Origin: Bog-473 sp963843365
GTDB taxonomy: Bacteria; Actinomycetota; Acidimicrobiia; Acidimicrobiales; RAAP-2
Direction: 5' to 3'
Assembly: GCA_963843365.1 (NCBI GenBank)
Contig: CAWJKG010000006.1
Span: forward strand, 186,001-250,000
DNA length: 64,000 nt
Positions 18,077 to 28,711 of the stretch are shown one piece after another. Below the pieces are notes generated by a model. The model did no database searches, was not told where the DNA came from, and saw nothing but the letters and a program-made list of their open reading frames with translations. Both the position numbers and the translations under genes were made by a program. Positions within the stretch are counted from its first letter, which is position 1, and the number at the start of each line of letters is the position of its first letter.

Positions 18077-19128
18077 CTAGCCACCCTTGTGCGTCAGGCG
18101 CCGGCGGACAGTCCAGGCCGCCTGCGCGGCGCGGCCGCGCACGGATCCCCGGTTGAAGGCCAGGATCCGGTAGGTCGGCTCGCGCACCATGCCCCAGCGC
18201 TGATGCCAGTCCAGCCAGACCGTGCAATCGATGCGGTCGATGTCGGGGCTCTCACAGCATGCCTCGACCAGATCGGCCATCAGCACGTTCCCGGGCGACA
18301 GGCGTCCCAGCTCCTCGTCGTAGGCAACCTTCAAGAGCACGAGTGATCGGTCACAGGTCACGCAGATTTGCGATGCGACCACGCGGCCGTCGACGAGCAA
18401 CGAGCGCACCTGCGCGCTCTCTGTCGTCCGGAGATACTGCCCCAGCACCGCCCGCCACTCCGGTCGATGTGCGAGTGCACCCCCGTCCTGGCCCTTCCAT
18501 CCGGACGCTTCCAACGCGACCCACTGTTCGTAGGCCTCTGGCACGTCGGACCCCGTCGACACGATCACTTCGCTGCCCCCGGCGGCGGCAATCCGCCCGC
18601 GCCCTTGCGGACGGAGTCACGCATGTTCTTCGGGAGTGACTGCCGCCATTCGTCGGCTCCACGACGGGTGTCGAGGATCCCGACCCCGCCCTCGCGCTCC
18701 TCCTGCACCCAACCCTCCTTGGAGGCGAGCTCGATCCACGGCGATCGGGTCCGGCGGGACCTGATGTGCAGAATGTCCCAGTCGCCACAGGCTCGCAGGA
18801 GGTCATCCACTTCGAGGACACGGGAGGTGGTGGCATTGGAGCCGACCAGGCAGTCCGTGGCGTACCCCATGTCACCCACGCGGACATCGGAGACGACTCT
18901 GAGAGGGATCCCCGCCCGGCTGGGGCGGGATCGCTGCACCAGCGAGACGGCGGCAGGGTTCTCCGCGTCCACCGCCACGACATCCCACACGGCGTCCTCA
19001 CCGATGAGCCCCGCGACGCTCTCCATCCAGGCCAGTGTCTGGAAGTAGTACCGGGCATCCCGGTCGAGCTGCTCCCACGCCCGACGAACACCCGCAAACC
19101 CGTTGCGCCCTCTCGGATCGTTCGTCAT
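18077..19128 (-). CDS. CelD/FemAB-like GNAT-fold acyltransferase, frameshifted
   Basis: The N-terminal part (WEQLDRDARYYFQTLAWMES, WIELASKEGWVQEE, KNMRDSVRKGAGGL) and C-terminal part (VDGRVVASQICVTCDRSLVL, LSPGNVLMADLVEACC) together form a BioF2/Acetyltransf_6 protein of about 350 residues. They are split by a one-base loss near 18580: reading GGATTGCCGCCG with one extra G gives GLAAAGGSEVIVS. Such proteins transfer acyl or aminoacyl groups in polysaccharide or cell-envelope synthesis. The ATG at 19128 overlaps the glycosyltransferase stop by one base (TGATG), showing translational coupling. The exact substrate is unknown. Confidence 0.75.
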
Positions 19129-19989
19129 CAGGGATAGAAGACTCTCCGCCGGACGGACTCCTCCGCATGACCGACCAGGATGCCGGCCTGCCATGCCAGC
19201 GCCCACCCCCACGGGCCTTCCTTCCGGATTGCCTGCACCACCGCCCTGCGGATGGGTCCCACGACGTCCCGGAACGATCGCCGGCGCATTCCCTCGGAAC
19301 GGTACCGCTCGTACATCCAGATGTGCGAGCGTCCGTAGCCGCGCGACTTCCGGAACGCCTCCCGGCTCGTCGGAGGGCGCCGCACGCGCATGACAGCGTC
19401 GAGCTGCCGGCCGAAGGTGGCCCCGAGTCCGGCCGCCCGCCACGAGTAGTCGATGTCCTCTGCGGACAGCAACGCCTCGTCGAACGGCCCGACCTGTTCG
19501 CAGACGCTCGCCCGCATCGCCACGGCGCATCCCGGCAAACCCGGACGGAAGCCCCAGTAGAAGGGGATCCCCTCATTGGTCGCGAGGCCCTGGCGGGCGC
19601 ACCACGGGTTGAGCGTGGTTGTGTCGATGTAGGCGCCGGCGACGTCGAACTCGCGGAGGGCATCGGACATCTTCTGGACATACCCGTCGCCCGCCTCGTC
19701 GTCGGAGTCGACGAACACCAGATGATCACCTGTTGCGGCGGCGATGCCCACATTCAGCGCGCCGCGACTTTCCCGGCGTGCTTTCGTGGAGCAGCCTGAA
19801 ATTCGGCAAGCGACGCTCGAACTCCCTCGCCGTGACATCCGACCCGTCGGTCGAGCCGTTGTCGATCACGAGGACCTCCCAAGGCACCGCGCACGACTGC
19901 CGCGCCAGCGCCTCCAGCTGATGGCGGAGGAACGGCTCACCGTTGCGTACGGCCAGGATCACGCTGACTCGAACGGGCGCCTCGGGCAT
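19128..19989 (-). CDS. family 2 glycosyltransferase, frameshifted
   Basis: The GT2 start PVRVSVILAVRNGEPFLRHQ and WEVLVIDNGSTDGSD are followed, after a frame change near 19765, by ALNVGIAAATGDHLVFVDSDDEA (the DxD metal/nucleotide-sugar site) and LLSAEDIDYSWRA. One missing G in TCGCGGCGCTG explains the break. The restored protein is about 287 residues. It would transfer a sugar from a nucleotide-sugar donor in envelope polysaccharide assembly. It is coupled by one-base TGATG overlaps both to the upstream acyltransferase (stop at 19989) and to the downstream one. Confidence 0.82.
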
Positions 19990-21082
19990 CAGGATTCAGT
20001 GGGGCCCGCCGTCTCCTCCATCTGGAGCAGACGGGCCAGGCCGCGGCCGGCACCAGGTGACCGACTCGAGGGGGAGCGTGGCGGCCGCGTCGTGGAAGTC
20101 GTCCTTGTACGAATGATCGCCGACGCCCAGGTCCACGGTGGTGCATCCATCGCGCGCTGCCCGCGTCGAGCGCCTCGAGCAAGGCGGTGATCCCAGGCCC
20201 CAGCCGAGACCACTCGGGATCGAACCCGGTGAGCCAGGCGCTCATCCTGGACCCGGCCCGCACCGTCAGCGACGCGCCGATGACCACGTCCTCGCGCTCG
20301 ATGGCCGAGAGACGGAACCGACCCCGAGGCGACAGGTGCAGCGCGGCCCCGATCGCCGCGATCATGCTCTCGTCGAACTGATAGCCGGCGCCCCCGCGCG
20401 ACTCCTTGCGCAACTGATACAGCGGCTGAAGCCGGGGCAGGCGCTCGATGATCTCCTCGGCGTCCTCGGTGGTGAAGATGCGAAAACCCTGCTCCTCCGA
20501 TCGGCGGCGGCGGCGGCCCACCGTGCGCCTGAACTCGCCGTTGCGCTGGGCGAACCACTCCTCGAAGCCCGGGGTGAGGTCGGCGCAGTACGAGCTGTAC
20601 TGCACGGTGCCGGTGGTGACCCACTCCGGCTCCATGAACCGGGCCGCGAGGGCGGACATCCACGGCGACCCACCCGGCAGCCAATAGATGGTCGCCAGAT
20701 TCAGTGTCTCCGCTCGGGCGGCCACATCGGCTGCCACGGCTTCGGCTACCTCGGCCGCCCGGTCCGGGCGCGCGATCGGGATGATGCCGTACATCATGTC
20801 TGTGGCGGGTGGCGTGAGCCGGAGCTTCCCCTTGGCCATCCTCTCGGCGACGAAAGGGAGTGCACCGACGATCTCGGTGCCGTCCGTCGCGATCCAGACG
20901 TGCAGTTCCGAATCCGGATGCATCATGTGGGCAGCCCAGGCCGCCACAGCGCCACCCCCGGAGCGGGGCTCGCGGGCGCTGTCCGCCAGCGCCTCCCAAC
21001 CATCGACGTAAGCCAGCAGGCGGTCGACGTCGGTGATCAGTTCGATGTCCACGTCGCCGGTCAGTATAGGGAGGGCCTGCAT
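19989..21082 (-). CDS. second CelD/FemAB-like GNAT-fold acyltransferase, frameshifted
   Basis: This is a roughly 360-residue BioF2/Acetyltransf_6 protein with ELHVWIATDGTEIVGALPFV, PLYQLRKESRGGAGYQFD and RFRLSAIEREDVVIGASL. Near 20150 the frame moves so that TTVDLGVGDHSYKDDFHDAA follows ALDAGSAR. This is the expected C-terminal motif of the family (DLGxGxxxYK). A further shift is needed near 20045 to reach the stop at 19989 (LARLLQMEETAGPTES). That stop overlaps the GT2 start as TGATG, which supports it. ATG 21082 lacks a clear ribosome site. It is similar in type to the 18077 gene but only distantly alike. Confidence 0.75.
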
Positions 21083-21128
21083 TGTGGCCGCGTTGTCCGC
21101 ACGCGGCCGGCCCCGCACGCGAGGATCG

Positions 21129-22875
21129 CTACGCCGCCGATCCGGCCCAGTGGGAGTCGGCGTGCACGGTATCGGTATCGCGGCCCGAACGCAGCACCCG
21201 GCCCGGGCACGCGCGTCCGTGAAGTCCCCCTCGCGCACTATCTCGGTCCCGTTCACCAGGACGTGCCGGACGCCTACGGCCTCGGCATAGAGGCGGCTGG
21301 CCCCGCCCGGTAGGTCGTCGCGCGTCCGCACCGGTCCGTGACCGATTGCGTCCGGGTCGAAGACGACCACGTCGCCATAGCCGCCCGGAGCCAGTCGCCC
21401 GCGGTCACGCAGCCCGTAGAGACGGGCGGGAACGTCGCTCAACAGCTGCACCGCGCGCTCCCAACTCAACAAGCCTCGTGCCCGCACCCCGTCGCCCAAC
21501 ATGGAGGTGGAGTAGATGGCGCCACACATGGTGTCGAGATGCGCCCCGGCATCGGAGCCTCCGACGATGGCGCGCGGGTCCTGCCATACCTGGGCGCGCA
21601 ATTCCCAGTCCGCTTCGGACTCGCCGATGGGCGGCCGGAGGCCCGTACGCAGCTCATCGGCCACCACGACGTCGAGCAGCGCGTCGAATGGTTCCACCCC
21701 GCGCTCCCTGGCCACCTCCCCCACGCTGCGGCCTTCCGCGGCGGCATTCTCGGGTGCGAACGTCTCGTCGAAGATGAGCCGGTCCCACACCGCGAGGTGG
21801 CGCAGAATGCCGGCCTCGTCGGACTGCGCGCCGGCGTCCAGACGGCGCCGCGTCGCGGGATCCGACAACGCCGCCATCCGCTCCGACGGTGGCAACGCGA
21901 AGACCTCACGCCAACCCGGCAGGCCGTCGAGGATCGCCCCGTGCTCGAAGCTCAGGCGCAGCTGCATGGTGTGCGGCAGCGTCAACGCCATGACCGTCGC
22001 CCCCCGGGCGGCGGCAGCCGTCCCGGCCGCGAGCTGGCTCCACGCCGCATCGGGGTTCATGGCCGAGACACCGAGCACGTTCCAGTTGACCGGGCGGTCC
22101 GCCCGCAGCGACATGGTGGAGAGGAAGTCGATGTCCTCGTCGCTGAAACCGTTCAGGCAGCCGGCCACAATGAGCTCGACCGTGGTGCCGGCATGCTGCC
22201 GCACGGCAGCGGCGAGACGCTCCATTTCCTCACGGGATGCGGCGCGTGAGGGCACGGGCTGCCCGTCGCCGTCGTTATGGGTGTGGACCTGGGAGGTCGA
22301 GAAGCCGAGGGCGCCCTCCGCCAAGGCGGCATGGAGCGCCCGCTCCATGGCCTCGAGATCTGCCGGCCTCGCCGCGCCCCGACGGCGCGCTCGCCCATGA
22401 CGAGCCGCCGCAGGGTGGAGTGGCCGACGAGGAAGCCGGCGTTGACGGCGGTGCGGCCGTCGAGTCGGCCCAGCCACTCGCCGAACGAGCCCCAGTCCCA
22501 GGGCAGCCCGGCCCGCAACGCCGGCAGGGGCATCCCCTCCACCCGGGCCATCATCCGCGCGATGTAGTCGACGTGGTCCGGAGCCATCGGCGCCAGTGAG
22601 AAGCCGCAGTTGCCCCCGAGCACCGTGGTCACGCCATGGAGCGGCGACGGACTGGCCGTGGGGTCCCAGAAGAGCTGCGCGTCGTAGTGCGTGTGCAGGT
22701 CCACGAAGCCCGGCGCGACCATCATGCCCTCGGCGTCAATGACGGTGTCCGCGGCACTGCCGTCGACGCCCGATCCGACGACGGTGATCCGTTCCCCGTC
22801 AATCAGCACGTCACCTCGGACCCCCGGAGCGCCGGTCCCGTCGATGACGGTCCCGCCTCGAATGGCGACGGTCAT
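21129..22875 (-). CDS. N-acyl-D-amino-acid deacylase-like amidohydrolase, frameshifted
   Basis: The metal-dependent hydrolase begins with VAIRGGTVIDGTGAPG and has the metal-binding H-x-H in FVDLHTHYDAQLFWD. It continues with TTVLGGNCGFSLAP, HSTLRRLVMG, VGGSDAGAHLDTMC and the closing strand VRHVLVNGTEIVREGDF, all typical of the D-aminoacylase subgroup. A break near 22385 separates MGERAVGA from ARPADLEAMERAL. Another near 21205 restores the characteristic tail TVLRSGRDTDTVHADS and the TAG at 21129. The restored length is about 580 residues. The ATG at 22875 overlaps the aldehyde dehydrogenase stop (ATGA). It would hydrolyse N-acyl amino acids or related amides. Confidence 0.85.
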
Positions 22876-24364
22876 GCCTCTCCCTCGTTGTGTGCTGGAC
22901 CCGGACGCACGACCCGCACGCGTTGACGCGCGAAGGCCTGCATGCCCTCGGTGCCGAGCTCGACCCCGAAGCCGGACTGCTTCCACCCGCCCATGGGTGC
23001 ATACATATCGATGGCCGACATGCCGTGGGCGTTGACGAAGACCGTGCCCGCCGTCAGCCGCGCCGCCACGTCCGCGCTCAGCGCGTCGTCGTTGCTCCAG
23101 ACCGATGCGCACAACCCGAAGGGAGTGTCGTTGGCGGCGGCGACCGCCTCGTCGACGTCGTCGTAGGGGATCACGGGGAGCGCCGGGGCGAACTGCTCCT
23201 CGCGCACGATGCCGGAATCGCCGGGCGGTGCCACGACGAGCGTCGGCGAGACGAAGTAGCCCCCCGATCCCTCGTCTTCGGGCCGGATCCGTCCCGGGCG
23301 CACCAGCACGGCCCCGGCGGCGGCCGCCTCGGAGACCATGCCCTCCACCCGGTCCCGCGCCCCGCGGTGTGCACCGGGCCCATGGTGACGTCGTCCGCGA
23401 GCCCGTCGCCCACCGTCTCGGTGGCCAACCGTCCCGCCAGCGCGTCCACCGTCTCGTCCAACCGGTCGCGGTGGACATAGAGGCGCTTGATCGCCATGCA
23501 CACCTGCCCGCTCGTGACGAAGGCCGCCCCCACCAGCCGGTCGGCGAGGCCGGCGTCGCCGGTGACGTCCGGAGCCAGAATGGCGGCGTCGTTGCCACCG
23601 AGCTCGAGCACGACGGGCCGGGTCGTCGCGGCAGCGCTCGCCATGACGGCCTGGCCCGTGCGCACGCCGCCGGTGAAGGAGACCATGTCGACGTCCGGAT
23701 GGCCCACGAGTGCGGCACCGAGCACGGCATCAGGGCCGTTCACGACGTTGAGGACCCCGGGCGGGAGCACCTGCGCCATGGCCGCCGCCACCTCCAACAC
23801 GGTTCCCGGGCAGGTCGGGGGCGCCTTGACCACCACGGTGTCCCCCGCCAACAACGCCGGGAGCACCTTGTTGCCCATGACCGACACCGGCCAGTTGAAG
23901 GGGAGGATCGCCGCCACGACCCCGTGCGGGACCCACTCCACCCGCGTGGCCCCCCCGCTGATGACCCGGGGCGCGAGCGCATCGGCGACGAGCGGCGCGA
24001 ATGCCGTCGCCATGCCGCCCATGGTGGCGCTGTCAAAGATCGCCTCCAGATGCGTCTTGCCGTGCTCCCGGCTCAGCAACCGGGCCAGGTCGCGCGCCTC
24101 GACGGCTCCCACGGCCGCCTCGGCCGCCGCCGTCACCAGGGCCGCCCGGTCCTCGGGCTCCCGCGCCGCCCAGGCCCGCTGCGCCCGCCGGGCTGCCGCC
24201 ACGGCCCGGTCGAGCTGCTCCGGCGAGCTGGACGGGGCCAGGAGGACCACCTCGGCCGGCCGGGCCGGGTTGGTCACGGGGTAGGTACCGGCGCCGCCGG
24301 CGACGACCTCCCCGTCAATCAGCAGGCCGACGCCGGTGATGACGTCCTCAGTCTGTGTGGTCAT
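22872..24364 (-). CDS. NAD(P)-dependent aldehyde dehydrogenase, frameshifted
   Basis: This ALDH-superfamily enzyme of about 497 residues has ILPFNWPVSVMGNKVLPALL, the cofactor segment VSFTGGVRTGQAV, catalytic Glu in LELGGNDAAI, catalytic Cys in TSGQVCMAIKRLYVH, and the C-terminal MGGWKQSGFGVELG. A one-base loss near 23375 (HTAG to ARDRVEGM) breaks the frame. It converts an aldehyde to the acid. The start ATG 24364 lies 27 bases from a copy of the recurring palindrome at 24392. Its stop overlaps the deacylase start, so the two form an operon. Confidence 0.9.
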
Positions 24365-24391
24365 GCGCCCCCCGGGACCGGACAACGATGC

Positions 24392-24405
24392 TGACGATAG
24401 TGTCA
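24392..24405. promoter_or_regulatory. operator-like palindrome TGACGATAGTGTCA
   Basis: This matches the recurring consensus TGACACnnGTGTCA at 10 of 12 fixed positions. It lies in the short divergent region between the aldehyde dehydrogenase start (24364) and the amidohydrolase start (24413). The right half-site is perfect and the left one is degenerate. Confidence 0.45.
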
Positions 24406-24412
24406 CCTGCTC

Positions 24413-25645
24413 GTGGGGACCGTCGACACAGGGCCTGCGCCGGGACACGCCACCTTGTTGCCCGATCCCGACCCCCGGCCAATCCGGATGCCGGTGATCT
24501 CGGTGGACGACCACCTGATTGAGCCACCGGATCTGTTCGAAGGCCGGCTGCCCGCCTCGCTGGCCGCCGGCGCACCCAGGGTCGTCGAACAAGAGGACGG
24601 AACGCAGAGCTGGATCTTCGAGGGACGCCAGTACCCCAACGTCGGGTTGAACGCCGTGGTCGGCCGGCCCCGCGAGGAGTGGAGCATGGAGCCGGCCCGC
24701 TTCGACGAAATGCGGCCCGGCTGCTTCGACATCGACGCCCGCATTGAGGACATGGACCGCGCCGGCATCTGGGCCTCGCTGTGCTTCCCGTCGCTCGTCT
24801 CGGGCTTCTGCGGCGCGGTCTACTCACGGGCGGCGGACCCCGCGCTCGGCCTCGCCTGCCTGCGCGCCTTCAACGACTGGCACCTGGAGGTCTGGGCGGG
24901 CACCTACCCGGATCGCATCATCCCGCTGCAACTGCCCTGGCTGGCCGACCCCGGGTTGGGCGCAGTCGAGGTGCGGGGCAACGCAGCCAGGGGCTTCAAG
25001 GCGGTGAGCTTCCCGGAGTTCCCGGCGCAACTCGGACTGCCCTCCATCTTCAGCGGCGCCTGGGACCCCTTCTTCGCCGCCTGCGAGGAGACCGCCACGG
25101 TCGTCTGCCTGCACACCGGGGCCTCGTCGTGGGCGCCGCTGCCCTCTCCCGACCCGCCGTTCGAGCTCCTGCCCACCTTGTTCCCCGTCAACGCGCTCCT
25201 GGCGGCCGGGGAATGGCTGTGGTCGGGCGTCCCGCTGCGCTTCCCCGGCCTGCAGGTGGCACTGTCCGAAGGCGGCATCGGCTGGGTGCCCATGCTGATG
25301 GACCGGGCCGACTACGTCCTCGGCCATTCCGCGTCAGGCACCGAGAGCACCGCGTGGCCCTCCGACCTCCTGCCCAGCGAGGTGCTGCGGCGCAACTTCT
25401 GGTTCTGCTCCATCGACGACCCGTCCGCCGTGGCGCAGCGCCACGTCATCGGCCTCGACCACATCATGGTGGAGAGCGACTACCCCCACGCCGATTCGTC
25501 GTGGCCCGACACCCAGGCCGTGCTCGCCGCGACCTGGGGTGCGCTCCCCGACGACGAGCTACGGGCCGTGGCCGGAGGCAACGCCAGCCGCCTCTTCCAC
25601 CACCGGCTCCCCCTGGTCGACGATTGGCGCAACCCTACGCAGTGA
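24413..25645 (+). CDS. amidohydrolase (amidohydrolase_2/ACMSD-like TIM barrel)
   Basis: This 410-residue metal-dependent hydrolase or decarboxylase of the amidohydrolase_2 family begins with MPVISVDDHLIEPPDLFEGR (the usual D-x-H metal motif is VDDH). It also has TVVCLHTGASS with the second-shell His, LSEGGIGWVP, and MVESDYPHADSSWPD with the catalytic Asp. In actinobacterial degradation clusters such proteins hydrolyse or decarboxylate ring or ketoacid intermediates. The GTG start at 24413 leaves only a short leader after the palindrome. GTGA overlap couples it to the next gene. Confidence 0.88.
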   Translation: MGTVDTGPAPGHATLLPDPDPRPIRMPVISVDDHLIEPPDLFEGRLPASLAAGAPRVVEQEDGTQSWIFEGRQYPNVGLNAVVGRPREEWSMEPARFDEMRPGCFDIDARIEDMDRAGIWASLCFPSLVSGFCGAVYSRAADPALGLACLRAFNDWHLEVWAGTYPDRIIPLQLPWLADPGLGAVEVRGNAARGFKAVSFPEFPAQLGLPSIFSGAWDPFFAACEETATVVCLHTGASSWAPLPSPDPPFELLPTLFPVNALLAAGEWLWSGVPLRFPGLQVALSEGGIGWVPMLMDRADYVLGHSASGTESTAWPSDLLPSEVLRRNFWFCSIDDPSAVAQRHVIGLDHIMVESDYPHADSSWPDTQAVLAATWGALPDDELRAVAGGNASRLFHHRLPLVDDWRNPTQ

Positions 25646-26854
25646 CCGCCGGCGGGGACGCGCCGCTCCCACCGCCGCGCCGGCCCCGTCATCGACGCCG
25701 ACGGGCGGGTCCCGGACGCGCACGAGTCGGACCCGGCGCGCCGGCTGGATGCGATGGACGCGCAGGGCATCGACCAGGCGGTGCTCTACCCGGCGACGGC
25801 CTTCTCCGCGTCGGCACGAGAGGACGCGGACGCCGTGGCCGTCGCCGCCGCGGCGTCCAACGACCGGATGGCGTCCTATTGCACAGCCGATCCACGCCGG
25901 CTCTTCGGTGCGGCCGCGGTCGCGCTGTCGGACCCGGCGGTCGCGGCCCGGGAGCTCCGCCGCGCGGTCATGGACCTGAACCTGGTGGCCGCGTTCGTCG
26001 ACGCCGAGCAATTCCTCACGCGAGCCCAGCACACTGCCGCCTACGACGTGGTGTGGGAGGCGGCCGCAGCACTCGACGTGCCGCTGTGCACCCGAACCGG
26101 TCCCGGCCTCCTCTCCTCCGGTGTGCTCGAGCGCCACCCCGGGCTGCGGGTCCTCCTCCTCGGAGCCGGGAGCGACTGGTCGCCTCCCTGGCCGGAGCAC
26201 CCGCAGCCAGCCACCGGACCTCGCGCCGGGACGTCCCCGCGCCCGACAGAGCGACTCACCCAGCAGTGCGGGGTGAGCTTCGCGGCCGACGAACGGTTGC
26301 TCCCTGCGGCCCTTCCGTTCGTCGGCCGGGAGGGCGCGCTCTGGGGGAGCGGCGGGCGGCGACACGAGGCTGCGCTCTCCGAGGTGGGCGACGCCATCCG
26401 GGCCACCGTGGCTCCCTGCGCGACCGCCGACCAGGTCCGCGTGCTCGGGCTCAACGCGCGCCGCTTCTATGGCCTGCCCTCACGGCACACCGGGCTGGCC
26501 GGGCTTGTCGACGACTATTTCACTGCGGTGACGGCCCAGGAAATCGACCTCGTGCGTGCGCTCTTCGCACCGGACGCCGTCTTCGAGAGCGGGCATGTCG
26601 TGCTGGAGGGCCTCCATGCGATCTGCGACTACTACGTGACCAAGACCTTCACCTATTCGGACTTCCGGCCCGCTGCCCGCACGCCGATCTTCGAGGGCAC
26701 GACGATCCACGTCGACATCGACGTCCACATCGGTGGCACGCAGAACTCGGTGCACGATGTGTTCGAGACCGACGGGCACCGCATCACGGCCCTGCGCGTC
26801 AGCGGCTTCGAGGAGGCTTTGGGATCGGCCCGGAGCCGGCGGGCGGCCGACTAG
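25643..26854 (+). CDS. amidohydrolase-like protein with C-terminal SnoaL-like domain, frameshifted
   Basis: The GTG at 25643 overlaps the previous stop. After VTAGGDAPLPPPR the frame shifts near 25680 to AGPVIDADGRVPDAHESDP. The first 245 residues resemble a shortened amidohydrolase (AQGIDQAVLYPATAFSAS, LDVPLCTRTG, ARRFYGLP near the end). The last 120 residues (LVDDYFTAVTAQEIDLVRAL, FRPAARTPIFEG, TQNSVHDVFE) form an NTF2/SnoaL-like fold. The barrel lacks the usual D-x-H motif, so it may not bind metal. A second catalytic unit or a substrate-binding module is possible. It is convergent with the LLM gene, the stops overlapping in CTAG. Confidence 0.65.
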
Positions 26855-27888
26855 ATCCAGCTGCGCAGCTTTTCGACCATGGCGACGGGGTCGCCGCCCA
26901 CGGGCGTGACGTTGAGATGGGTCACGCCGGCTTCGGCCATGGCGGCCACGCGCTCCTTGATGTAGGCCTCGGGACCGCACAACGAGGTGGCCTCGAGCAG
27001 TTCGGCGGGCACCAGGGCGGCCGCCTCCTTCTTCTTGCCCGAGAGGTAGAGGTCCTGGATCTCGGCCGCCTCCTTCTCGTAGCCGTAGCGGCACGCCAGC
27101 GCGTTGTAGAAGTTCCTGCCCTTGGCGCCCATCCCACCGATGTACAGCGCGGCCATGCCGCGGCCGAGGTCCCGGATGGGCGCCACCTCGGACTCCTCGC
27201 CGATGGCCAGAATGCCGCCGGCGGCGATCTGCAGGGTCGCCAGCGACGGGTCCCGCTTGGCCGTCCCGGCGGCGAGCGACGGGCCGAACACCTCCCTGGC
27301 CTTCTCGGGGAAGAAGAAGATCGGAAGCCAGCCGTCGGCCACCTCGGCCGTCATGGCCACGTTCTTCTCACCCAACGCGGCGACCCAGATCGGGATGCGG
27401 GGCCGCACGGGGTGGTTGATCAGCTTGAGGGGCTTGCCCAGCCCCGTCCCCTCACCCGCCGGGAGGGGGATGTGGTACGCCGCGCCCTCGTGGACGAGCG
27501 GCGCCTCACGGGCCCAGACCTGTCGGCACACGTCGATGATCTCGCGCGTCCGCGTGAGGGGGCGGTCGTACGGCACGCCGTGGAAGCCCTCGATCACCTG
27601 CGGGCCCGACGCGCCGAGACCGAGGTGGCAGCGGCCGCCGGAGACGGCGTCCACGCCGGCGGCCGTCATGGCGATCAGGGTCGGGGTGCGGCTGTAGATC
27701 GGAAGGATGGCCGAGCCGATCTCGACGCGCTCCGTCTTGGCGGCCAGGAAACCCATGAAGCTCGGTGCGTCGAAGCTGTACGCCTCGGCCACCCACACCA
27801 CATCGAGCCCGACCTTCTCGAGCGCCACGGCCCGCCGGGCCGACTCCTCGAATCCGCCGGCATAGTCCAGCGTCATGGACAGCTTCAC
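26851..27888 (-). CDS. LLM-class F420-dependent oxidoreductase
   Basis: This is a 345-residue luciferase-like monooxygenase fold: MTLDYAGGFEESARRAVALE, VGLDVVWVAEAYSFDA, GRCHLGLGASGPQVIEGFHG, and IPIWVAALGEKNVAMTAEVA. In actinobacteria this class uses reduced F420 to reduce or oxidise ketones and enones. The GTG start at 27888 is preceded by GGGAGGA at five bases, better than any upstream start. It appears to be a single-gene transcript. The substrate is unknown, though steroid or fatty ketones would fit the neighbourhood. Confidence 0.9.
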   Translation of the reverse strand: MKLSMTLDYAGGFEESARRAVALEKVGLDVVWVAEAYSFDAPSFMGFLAAKTERVEIGSAILPIYSRTPTLIAMTAAGVDAVSGGRCHLGLGASGPQVIEGFHGVPYDRPLTRTREIIDVCRQVWAREAPLVHEGAAYHIPLPAGEGTGLGKPLKLINHPVRPRIPIWVAALGEKNVAMTAEVADGWLPIFFFPEKAREVFGPSLAAGTAKRDPSLATLQIAAGGILAIGEESEVAPIRDLGRGMAALYIGGMGAKGRNFYNALACRYGYEKEAAEIQDLYLSGKKKEAAALVPAELLEATSLCGPEAYIKERVAAMAEAGVTHLNVTPVGGDPVAMVEKLRSWI

Positions 27889-28023
27889 GGAGTCCTCCCT
27901 TTCGTCTCTGCCGGAGTGGCACCGGTGGACCACGCAGCCACCGCCGCTCCCCTCGCTCGTCCACACGAACGGAAGAAGAGAGGGTACTCAACTTCCCCGC
28001 GCCTGGCCCTTAGCATCGCAGCC

Positions 28024-28641
28024 GTGACGAGCGACCACCGGATCGGGCTTGTCCTGTTCGATCTGGGGGGCGTGCTCATCGAGCCGGGCGGGGTCGGGCC
28101 GATGCGGGAGTTGAGCGGCCTGGAGAGCGACGAGGCCCTGTGGGCCCGCTGGCTGGACTGCCGCTGGGTCCGCCGCTTCGAGGCCGGTGGGTGCACCCCC
28201 GACGAGTTCGCCGCCGGCGTGGTGGCCGACTGGGGGCTCGCGCTGGAGCCGGCGGCCTTTCTGCGGGAATTCGGCACATGGCCGCAGCCGCCGTACCCCG
28301 GTGCCCACGAGCTCGTCGACGCCGTGCAGGAGCGGATACCGGCCGGATTCCTCTCCAACATGAACTCCTTCCAGTGGGAGGCCAACTACGAGTCCATACC
28401 CCTGACGCAGTCCTTCGCCTTCCGGTTCCTCTCCTTCGAACTGGGCCTGGTGAAGCCCGATGCCGCCATCTTCGACGCCGTGGCCGATCGGCTCCCGCTC
28501 CCCCGCTCGCAGGTGCTCTTCCTCGACGACAACGCCGTGAACGTCGACGCCGCCACTGCGGCGGGGTACGCCGCCCGGCACGTGCGGGGTCCGGAGGCGG
28601 CCCGGTCTGCGCTCGTGCACGCCGGCGTGCTCACGGACTGA
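28024..28641 (+). CDS. HAD-superfamily hydrolase (subfamily IA)
   Basis: This 205-residue phosphatase-like protein has motif I in LVLFDLGGVLIEPGG, motif II in GFLSNMNSFQW, motif III Lys in FELGLVKPDAAIF, and motif IV in VLFLDDNAVNVDAA. The nucleophile Asp is present. The position two residues later is Gly rather than Asp, as in the FDLGGVL subgroup (YihX-like), which still hydrolyses sugar phosphates. The GTG start at 28024 gives a short N-terminus ahead of motif I. Confidence 0.9.
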   Translation: MTSDHRIGLVLFDLGGVLIEPGGVGPMRELSGLESDEALWARWLDCRWVRRFEAGGCTPDEFAAGVVADWGLALEPAAFLREFGTWPQPPYPGAHELVDAVQERIPAGFLSNMNSFQWEANYESIPLTQSFAFRFLSFELGLVKPDAAIFDAVADRLPLPRSQVLFLDDNAVNVDAATAAGYAARHVRGPEAARSALVHAGVLTD

Positions 28642-28711
28642 AGAGAACCGCCCGGCCACGGCCGGCGACGCCGGTTGGGGTCAGCCGCCGCGCCTGTGCC
28701 AACATGCCGCC

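Noticed and set aside
24781..28641. A single open frame of over 1200 codons on the plus strand across several genes
   Set aside because: Its translation is Arg/Ala/Pro/Gly-rich low complexity until it reaches the HAD gene at 28024. It crosses genes on both strands with clear family motifs in other frames, so it is an artefact of high GC.
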